A stretch of 64,000 bases of DNA, taken from NCBI GenBank assembly GCA_022497145.1, contig MU385857.1, positions 248,001-312,000 on the forward strand, in the 5' to 3' direction. Position 1 is the stretch's first letter; every line of letters begins with the position of its first letter. Positions 49,606 through 58,216 of the stretch are shown here, in pieces. A program made the translations under genes and the position numbers. Source of the stretch: Rostrohypoxylon terebratum (Eukaryota > Ascomycota > Sordariomycetes > Xylariales > Hypoxylaceae). A model generated the notes under the pieces. The model searched no databases, was not told where the DNA came from, and saw nothing but the letters and a program-made list of their open reading frames with translations.

Positions 49606-51381
49606 CTATGATACCACGCTCCCTCGTCGACTTTCAAGCGGACTGACCGTCCTCAGACTCTCTTGTCCTTCATCCTCCTCCTCCTCATCATCACCGTCTC
49701 TCCCATGACGCGGACTCACAGGCGAGACCAAGTCATCCCCATCAAAATCTGCGCTCGGCGCAGACACATAGCTAAGCCGCTGCGTATCGTCTTCGAATGC
49801 CCCATCGTCACTACCAATCGGCGACACAGGCTCCGCTCCCACACCCCTCCCGCCAACCCCCTCTTCCTCAATCCTCCCCACAATAGGCGACACAGGAACG
49901 AACTCCAACCTCGGGCTCCGCAGCGCAACCCCCGGCGACTTCGGCGGCGCGGGCTTGCTCCCGGGCGGCGGCGTGCGCGACAAGCTCAACGGACGCACAC
50001 GCGGTGCCTCTCCTCTTCCACCCATTCCTGCCCCCAAACCCGAGCCCAAACCCCTTACACCCAACCCCGGCCCCGCAGCGAGTGCTTCGGCTAGACTCAT
50101 GGTCCCCAACCGGCTGTCGCTCAGCCTCTTCTTCAGATTCGCGTCGACGGGGTGGACCGTCAACGGATTCCGCGGACCCAAGGGCCAATTCGGGCCGAAG
50201 CTGCCGCGCGACGAGGACGTCGTCGCCGCCGAGGTGGACTTATTCCGGCCTAGCGTCGTGGATGGCGTGGGCGTGGCTAGATTAATAAACCCGCCTGTGG
50301 TAGAGTGGGGATGGGGGTGCTCGCGGATCGCGGAGAGGGGCCGGAATAACTTGTGACGCGCTGTTCGGGGAGATGTGGGGGAGCGTGTGGTGGAGGGTTT
50401 GGGGTTTGAAGAAGCGGCTACGGCTGTAGCTTGGGCTCGGGCTCTGTCTTGGTACTTTTCTGTGTCCGGGGAGGTGTCTTCGGAGCTGTGGGGTGTCTTG
50501 GCTGGGCCCAGGGGGATAATGGAGGCGCAGGGTTTTTCGTGCCGGCGTTGCCGGCGGTAGCGTAGGAGGAGGAAGGCGGCGATGATTACTAGGGTGATGA
50601 AAACGACACCCCCTACTACGCCCCCGATTATCGCTCCGGCGTTTCTGGAAGAGTGAGGAGATGAGTGGTCGGATTCGCCAGCGGGCGAACCGGAGTCCGG
50701 CGAGTCGATTGGAGAATCAGTTGCTGAGGCTGATGTATTCGAGGTTGGCGTCATCAGTTCCGGCGGAAAGGGAAACAACTTTCCAAATCCTTGGGACTCG
50801 TTGCATTCAACATATGTTAGGGTAGCACCGGGGTCGCTTTCGGTTGAGTAAGCGTAGACGAAGCAATACGGCTTTGAGCTTGGGCTATATGAAGGAGGTG
50901 TTGTTAATGTCACTCCGTTCTCCCGACTCTTTTACGTTCTAGATTCCTAGGCGTCTTTTACTCACCAACATAATGTATGCTGTCCACATCCATCTGTATT
51001 CGGAACGTGTTCATGATCGATACACTCGGTGTAAATCGTGGCGACGCAGTCATCGGCGCCAGCAACACAGCAACCACGATTTCCTCCTACATTGGCACAA
51101 TCGTAGCCAAAATCGCAAGTCACTTCATATGAGTTTTTTTAGCCGATGTATAGCATTTTCTCTAGGTTTGAATGAAGCGACATACCTGTACTACCTGTGG
51201 TGAACCCACATGTGTCTATCCCTACATCAAACCCACTAGTACCGGTATGGGATGCCTCCGTGGGAGACGGTGGCTCTTCGTCGGGATCGAACACATGAGG
51301 GTGTAAGGTCTCGGTCGGAATGCTGATAAGTGGCATTTCAATTTGCCGGGGTTGATGGTCAACATCAATCACATCACGCAT
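49606..51381 (-). CDS. Cys-rich single-pass membrane protein, second copy of the architecture
   Basis: Three exons on the minus strand, 51381-51186, 51122-50966 and 50884-49606 (introns 63 and 81 bp; GTATGT and GTGAGT donors, phases 1 and 2), give 543 residues. The middle exon is visible only through splicing. The Cys-rich region (about 57-140) includes CGFTTGSTVTCDFGYDC, GGNRGCCVAGADDC and CGQHTLCCPSSKPYCF. A short Ser/Thr/Pro stalk precedes a transmembrane helix (about 205-229, GAIIGGVVGGVVFITLVIIAAFLLL), RYRRQRRH and a cytoplasmic tail of about 310 residues rich in Pro, Gly and Arg with many SP sites. It parallels the protein at 39278-41073 in order of parts and helix sequence. Unlike that copy, the first possible ATG gives MRDVIDVDHQ with no signal peptide. 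I find no upstream exon that could add one, so the start is uncertain. Confidence 0.8.
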
Positions 51382-51707
51382 GTCTAGCAGAGAAAAGTAA
51401 AGAAATTAGGAACGGGGGGCACTTGAAAGTGAACGATCTATGCCTGGGTATCAATTCGGGGCGAGTCCCTTTCGATGAGTCTCATTGTCTTCAGTTGTCG
51501 CGGCGAATAATGCTACTAGGGGTCCCTCAATGTTGTGTCCTACGACCACTTACTCTTTGTGTGCTATAAGAAAGCCTCGAATTGCCTCGCAAAGAACCAA
51601 AAATAGGATAAAGCGTACGGCAGATCGAGAACAATAATTGCAACAGTCCGGTGAGGACACCGACCGCTTTCGTTCTTTGATAAGTAAGAAAGAACGATAT
51701 TTTGGGA

Positions 51708-51715
51708 TTTATATA
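51708..51715 (-). promoter_or_regulatory. TATA box of the second Cys-rich membrane-protein gene
   Basis: TATATAAA on the minus strand, 327 bases above the proposed ATG and just past the GH53 stop. A GTAAGT donor near 51555 and a CTGCTAG acceptor ending two bases before the ATG suggest a spliced 5' leader between them. Confidence 0.5.
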
Positions 51716-51740
51716 CTCTCGTATCTATAGGTGATTCTCT

Positions 51741-53041
51741 TTAGATTGTCTTGAAGACCGCCAAGCTAGATAATGCTTTTCCGGGCCACTAGCAATCGGA
51801 GGTTAGTTACAAAGTTACAACTGAAAATAGAAGAAATCAAGAATCTCGGTCTCCAAGTTAGACTTTACTCACAGAGAACATAGTGTTAGATTCACACGAT
51901 GAGCCAAGCCCAGCGTTATCAACCCAAGCAGGTTCCCAATAGAATATCCCATTGCCGTTCTTTACACCAGCTAGAATCTCCGCTGTTTTCTGCATGAATG
52001 TGGTTTGGCCCTCTGCCGAGAACGGGATACTCTTCACGTCACTTGGGAATGCGTAAGCCGGATGAGAGCACGAAGTCGGCCAGTTGATTTCCGCCACAAC
52101 AATCTCTTTGCCCCAAGTGTTTGCCATGTTAGTGAGACTCGTCTTAAGGTTTGCGAGCGTCGCGCCCGAGTTGCTATAAGCTAGTTAGCCACTAGCTTCA
52201 TCGTCGCGATTATAGAGCCCTCATCTAGCTGTATGTCAATAACGACGGGGTTGCTCACTAGAATGGATAATACGAGACGCCCATCATGTCAAAATCCGAC
52301 GTGGTTAGAGTACCAGGCTTCAGAACCGAAGTATACCAATTGTTTTGGGTGCTCCAATCCCATCCATTGTCTAGGTGAATCATTATCTTTGGCTGAGGGG
52401 ACAGGTTACTGTCCTTGATACCTGCTGATGCTGAATGTAGAAGCCTGGCAATATTATTAAAATTGCTAGTCGAACCCGTTGGGAATAGGAGGCCAGCTCT
52501 AATTTCATTGCCAATTGAGATAATCGTAGGCGAGATTCCCGCCTCGGCGAATTTGTTGGATGCATCTAATGTGTAGTTGTATAGCTTCCAAGAGAGGTCG
52601 TCGATACCCGTCGGCCAACCAGAAGGAATGGCTTGGTGACCGGGGTCGGCCCATCTAAAGAGCAGACATTGTTAGGGTTAGGTTATACTACCTGGAATCG
52701 TCTTATGAAGCCCAAACCTGGGCATATTTTACTCACGTATCGCTATAATGGAAGTCTACGTAGACATTTAATCCGACCGCTTTTGCTCTTTGGGCAAGCT
52801 TCAAGTTGTAGTCGAGGTTGTAGTTGCTATCTCGGGGGTTGACCCAGACTCGTTGTCTAACGGTATTAACACCGCTGTCTACCAATATCTTTTCGAGTGG
52901 CTCAGTGGTTCCGCTCGTGGTGGTGTAAGATATTCCGGCCTTTTCTTCCACGATGACAGATGACCAATCCACACCTTTATGCTTTAGCGCAGCCTGCACT
53001 GCCGTGAGTGATGAGAGGGCTAGAAAGAGGGAGGGAAACAT
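51741..53041 (-). CDS. Secreted GH53 arabinogalactan endo-beta-1,4-galactanase
   Basis: Four exons on the minus strand, 53041-52737, 52654-52259, 52173-51873 and 51788-51741 (introns 82, 85 and 84 bp; donors GTGAGT, GTGAGC, GTGAGT), give 349 residues. The last exon is only 48 bp (WPGKALSSLAVFKTI), which matches the usual family ending and explains why the frame seems to stop early. A signal peptide is at residues 1-18 (MFPSLFLALSSLTAVQAA), then HKGVDWSSV. The acid/base Glu is in SIGNEIRAG (about residue 155) and the nucleophile in VVAEINWP (about 261). RQRVWVNP and VDFHYSDTWADPGHQ are family hallmarks. It cleaves beta-1,4-galactan side chains of pectin, implying contact with plant material. 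The Cys-rich membrane protein follows 360 bases downstream on the same strand. Confidence 0.95.
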
Positions 53042-53130
53042 CTTGTTCGTAAATCGGATAGGAGTGCCCTGAACACGACCTTGGAACAACCACAAAAACT
53101 TACGCTAGCATCTACGCAATCCCTATAGCA

Positions 53131-53137
53131 TATATAT
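53131..53137 (-). promoter_or_regulatory. TATA-like element of the GH53 gene
   Basis: ATATATA lies 90 bases above the GH53 start codon, at a normal distance for a TATA box in an inducible fungal gene. It rests on position and sequence only. Confidence 0.4.
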
Positions 53138-56081
53138 CTATTTGATGTTCTCCATTAGGCGGCTTTTCTCAACTAAAATCCCACCAATGGGAATTAGCCT
53201 CCGTCGCTGGCGACAATACGAAGAGCTAAGCGTACTTACCATAGGAGTCTATGAAATAGCTACCTTCCGGTAGAATCTAAGAATCTAGAGCTGTTACTCT
53301 AGACGGAGTTGTGTTCTATATATGTGCTTGCCGTAGCCAATCAGGCTTGAAATAGCCGAGTTATCGAGTTTTTATATCTGAGTACCTAGTATCCTGCGGA
53401 GTTATAGCTCATGGAGAATTTCTTAATTGGAAGCCTCCGTCTCGGTGACAATAGCCTCTTACCTACTAGGTAGGCACCTACCTGTGTTTACCTACTAAGG
53501 TAGGAAATCGTCCGTCTTGGTTGGTATCGAGCTAGCTATAACAAGTACGGAAGTAAGTTAATAGGCATGCAGGCTGATCGGGTTGAACCCCTCGCCAAAG
53601 AAGAATCGGATTCATTGGCTAATACTTCGTAGATGTAGATTGAAATCTGGGGAAAGAGTTCCAGAATAATTCTTGCCAAGACTTGATCCTACCGGGTTGG
53701 GTGTCATGCCAAGAGATTCAGCATTGCTTTGATACAGTAGGAGAAAACTTAGTACCGTCTCACTACTGCTACTACTATGTACTAGTAAATCGCCAGTCAT
53801 AACATGTGAGGGAAGGAGCCTTGAAAGCACGTGAGAGATTGGGGCTAGAAGGATTTAAACATTTATTAAAGTATACCTAGTTCCGGTACTCATACTATAG
53901 CACATATTGCAGCGGGATCTTGCAGCGAAAATATACTATGTATATGTACACTAGAGCGATTTCCAATACCTCGAGAACGAAAACTCGAACGAGAACAGCC
54001 GGAAGCAGGGGAGGGAGCGGTCAAGGCTTGCAGGGTGAGTAGAAAACATCGATGAGAAAATGAGGTGGTTGGTCAATTGAAGCCATCGTGATGTAAACGC
54101 ATGGACGGTAAACGCAATGTAAATGCACACGTACCTAGGTAGGTACGGATAACATTGAGTTCCCAACCACCTGCATCGAGGTCCACATCCATGATCTATC
54201 GACAGGAGCGAAAGAAACGATCGATGACGACTACTACATAGTACTAGGTATTCAAGAAGGTTAGAACTTAATAGCGGGTGTATCCGTTCTCACAAGCCCC
54301 ACGTGGAGCTTTGGAAGAAAGTATTCATCTACGCTATCAAGCTGATCTTCGGTGATTCACGCTGGGTTCTCCGGCTGCTCGCGTATCGCAGCTAAGACGC
54401 TAAACTGTATCTAGGTAGGATACACCGATAAGCTCAGCTGCCTACAAACATTCCCGAGTCCTGTCCGGAACAGGGCCAATAATTCAGCAGATTTCAAATG
54501 GTCAACTAGACACCCATGAGATTGTCTAGACCCAATTCCAGGGCTTTCGTCAATGAGGAGAATAGCATCCAATTTGCCGCCAAGAACGCGCGGCCTAGGC
54601 GGTCTTCAAATTATGAGAAAAAGGTCGACCGGGATGTTTCATGAGTGTTCCAAGTGGTAGCATTAAGAGATAAGCTATTGGCGAACGCATTGTTCTGAAT
54701 GGCCTCGGACATTCCTTTTTATTCACAAAATATAAATGAGTGTTAGATACCTAGTTATTTTCAAACACCATCGTGACCAGGCTATTTGATTGAACTGACT
54801 TACAAAATAGAAAAGTTGAGGACATTTGTGAGTATCTGTACTAATACTACATATGTATTGTACTATGTAGGTATATAATATGTAGTACCTCCTATGGAGT
54901 AAGGGAGATAAGAAGATCCGTGGGAGCCTCTCAAGCCAAGTTGAGCCATCGACAATAGTCCAACGAAAAAAAAAAAGATTGCCGACTGCCGGTGAGCGGA
55001 CAGAGCGGATTGACCGGGAAGTTGTCAACAACACCCTCACAGAAATCAAATTTCCACACCCTGGCAAATAATAATGATATAGGTCCTCTGGCCTCTCAAG
55101 GCTTGTTGCCCATTGTCCCTAATAAAATGAACATCGTACCATCCATGGATCAACTCTTTGTCAATGGATTAGACTCAAAAGCTCACAAGAAGTGAAAACT
55201 GGAAAAAATTAAAGTTATTATGTTTAATTTGCCTTCCAATTATTCTCATGGTGTAAGCACTTTAGGTATGGCATGTACCTACATGTAGGTGACCAGATAG
55301 CTTCGGAGTAAGTCCGTCCCATCAGGTACAGTCTCAAGCAGGTGAAGATCCAACCCATACATGTAACCTTGAGCCACACCAGCTACTACACTAGGTATAC
55401 ATTGCACATTGCATTAACCCCGCATGCAGTACCCCCAAATAGTCAGCGATACGAAGAGTAACCTGCAATGATGTCGTGGACACTTGCCATCCTCGTAATG
55501 AACACGACTGACTCAGCATCGTGATTCGGTTACGGGTTAGCGAGGTAGCAAGGTAGGGTAGAACTAATATTGACTAGACAGCCAGAGTGATGTGAATCAT
55601 AATCATATCTTACGTGTGTAATTTTGGACGGAGTCCAGCGGGACAAATCTTTGACAAATCTTGTATTGGAAGACAAAAGAGAAGAAGGGAAGAAAAGTCT
55701 TAACGAGGTATACAGCAGTAGGTACCTTCTGCATCGTAATACGCAATAACACTATTAAGTCCAGACGAGTTTTGCCGAAACAGGGATACCTAGATGCTGG
55801 AATACTCTATTCCGTTCTAGCCTAATAAGGGAAGAGGAGGGAGGGAGGTGATCTGCTGATTGGTGAAGGCTGATTTGACTTTCCCTGTCTGGGGTAAAGA
55901 GGGTAAGAATGGAGCGCAAACTTGATCCTTGGCGTTTCCAAATTTCTGGCCTGATGGTGGTACTAGAGACTAGTGTAGAGTTACTACTACTAGTGGCAAC
56001 TAAACACATTAAACACACTCACAGAGACACAGGGAGATATGCATAGGTCGGCCGGCAAGCGGCAACCGCAGCAACGCCAGT

Positions 56082-56214
56082 GAGTTCCAAAAGAAAGAGA
56101 CCTTTCACATCCTTGTCAGATCCTTGTCAGAATTGGGAGAATGTGATTGGAGAAAACCGGGTCCGTTATCGTGAGCTTCGTCGCCAGAATGCTCTTTTGG
56201 CTCTTTTGGAACTC
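56082..56214. repeat. Perfect 13-bp inverted repeat spanning 133 bp
   Basis: GAGTTCCAAAAGA (56082-56094) and TCTTTTGGAACTC (56202-56214) are exact reverse complements 107 bases apart. The interior has no real gene. It could be a small MITE, but no target duplication is evident. Confidence 0.5.
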
Positions 56215-56708
56215 GCCTGCTCTTCATATTTTTCCCGCGCCTGCGTAAAACTTTGCAGCTGGATCCCCGAATCCCCAATCCCCAATCCCTTAATGGGCAC
56301 CTTCATCAAACAAGACTAAACAGACTACCTATTCGGACGTCAACTCCTACCCACCCCTGTCAAGTGAAGCTAAATAATTAAGTCAGGTACAACCCACACA
56401 CATTGTTTGTAGTGTACATTGTATGGTCTTGTCTGGCAATATTACGTACCCCCATCTCCATTTTATTCCTCACACTTCATCTGAAAGCTCCCAATTCTTC
56501 TCTTCGATCTCATCCTTCCGTTCGTAGTCTAAAATCATAATCAACATCTCTTTCCCAAGGACATATTATCTATTACATCTTCGGTCCAACACGCATCTTG
56601 GTTCAACTTACCAATTTGTCGTTTAGGTTTAACTCTAACTAATCGTATACGCCTACGCCGACGCCGATCGACTTCCTACCTAGGCTGCTAGGTAGCTCAA
56701 TCGCAAAC

Positions 56709-57486
56709 ATGTTCACCACCAACGTAGCTGTCGCCGCGCTCTCCGCGCTCACTCTCGTCTCTGCTCAAGCTAATTCTAACTCGACCTTTACCATTGACCC
56801 GAGCACTGTTGATATCTCTGATCGCGGTAAGCTCTTTTGTCTAGTTCTGAAACAAATAGCGATGTTGTGTTCGATACTGACTGTTCGCCTAAGTTTCCTG
56901 GTGTCAAGGACAGTCAGACAGCTGCGGTACTCTCTGCGGTAGCGTGCTCAACAACAGCTGCTCAACTGTAAGTTGATAGCAATCACTTTCAGAAATGAGC
57001 TCGGCGCATGACTAACCAAGATGTAGGACACGTTAGATTTCTCGTGTGAGTGTCAGGGTGGTAACTATCCCGATATGAACAAATTCGAGAACACGATGCC
57101 CTGGGTAAGGATTCATTTCCGCTTCGCTAGCCTTCCCAGCTTCTCCCCGGAGACTAAAGCTAATCATGATTTTTCTTTGATAGTTCGTTTGCGAGCGACT
57201 TCAAAGTAACTGCATCACACAAGAAGAGAACAACGCTGCTGGCCAGAAAAACTGCACTGAGACTTTTGGCGATAAGTGCGGCACGGAAAATGTCACGGCT
57301 CACGCGGGAGAGGGCGGGACAACTACCACCTCCAGCTCTGCCGCGCCCAGTGGGAGTGCTACTGCCGCTTCAAGCTCTGCCGCAGCGAGTTCGACGTCCC
57401 AGGCAGGAGCTGTCCCGACGAGCATTCAGTATCTCGGAAACGGTGCTGCGGCTGTCGCCGTCGGCCTATTCGCTTACATGCTCTGA
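56709..57486 (+). CDS. DUF7707-like GPI-anchored cysteine-rich surface protein
   Basis: Four exons, 56709-56826, 56894-56967, 57027-57104 and 57184-57486 (introns 67, 59 and 79 bp; donors GTAAGC, GTAAGT, GTAAGG), encode 190 residues. The chain is needed to recover the cysteines: DRVSWCQGQSDSCGTLCG, NNSCSTDTLDFSCECQGG, PWFVCERLQSNCITQ and QKNCTETFGDKCG. A signal peptide covers about residues 1-19 (ending in SAQA), and FTIDPSTVDISDR is the usual start of the mature family. After the Cys domain comes a Ser/Thr/Ala stalk, then a hydrophobic end (AAAVAVGLFAYML) with a small-residue site before it, fitting a GPI-attachment signal. The function of the family is unknown. It is probably a wall or plasma-membrane surface protein. 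Confidence 0.88.
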
Positions 57487-58216
57487 GAGTATGAGTGTAG
57501 GATGAATGGTTGCTTAGTGGTTGCTTAAAGGTTTTAAAAGAAGATAGTTGCTGATGAGATTGCTATAATGGCGCTGCCCTTCCTTTCTTGTACATTTCGA
57601 TATCCACAGCAACTCACCTAATCCACCGGACTGGACTGGACGTTGCCATGTTGCACGTGGCAAACCCATTTCACGAAGAGACGATTCGAGAATTGATGAT
57701 TTAACACATGTCGATGGAGATTTTAATGTTTGGGTGGTTGAGAATGGAGGGTACCAAGACGGGGGTCGCATCGTGGGTATGGTCAGTAGGTAGGAGACTG
57801 ACAAAAACCGCAAGTTAGTTACTGTATCTCCTCAAAAAACAGACACAGAACAATACAATTAATCAAACAAGGCCGGGTTCCTTCTTTGGTTAACATCGCG
57901 ATCTATAAAGACCCACGAGTACTGATATCTTTGAGCTTCGCCTCGCCTATGTGTGGCTCGGTCTCTCCCGTTGTTCCAGAGTACCCTGGGAACGAATAAA
58001 GGCATTGTTGCGTGGACTTTCTTTCACGCATAGGTAATTTGTTTAATTTATACGACCTGTCCCAGGACAAGCGCTATCGAGCTGACACAATTTACCTCTT
58101 TACAAGTGCTCATTAATGCGACGATTTCTGACTTCGAGCAGAAAAGGAATCAGGAATTCCTCGCACCGACAGGATAAACTATCTCGAGCCGTTCTTGGCT
58201 TGCTTCGCCTCAGCTC
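57487..58216. other. Intergenic spacer
   Basis: 730 bases without a supported gene. It holds the 3' flank of the GPI-protein gene and the promoter of the amidoligase-like gene. No TATA box stands out. Confidence 0.5.

Larger units (their letters stand above)
53042..56708. other. Intergenic spacer, 3.7 kb
   Basis: No gene supported. TACCTACTAGGTAGG clusters occur at 53461-53505 and 54132-54146, T/A-rich tracts at 54717-54895, and a 13-bp inverted repeat at 56082-56214. Direct repeats GATCCTTGTCA (56108-56130) and CCCCAATC (about 56263-56290) are local. The last 250 bases before the GPI-protein ATG are pyrimidine-rich leader. Confidence 0.5.

Noticed and set aside
39278..53041. Secondary-metabolite or classical CAZyme gene cluster
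   Set aside because: No core biosynthetic enzyme, no cluster transcription factor; the grouping of sugar-related genes is reported only as a hypothesis.
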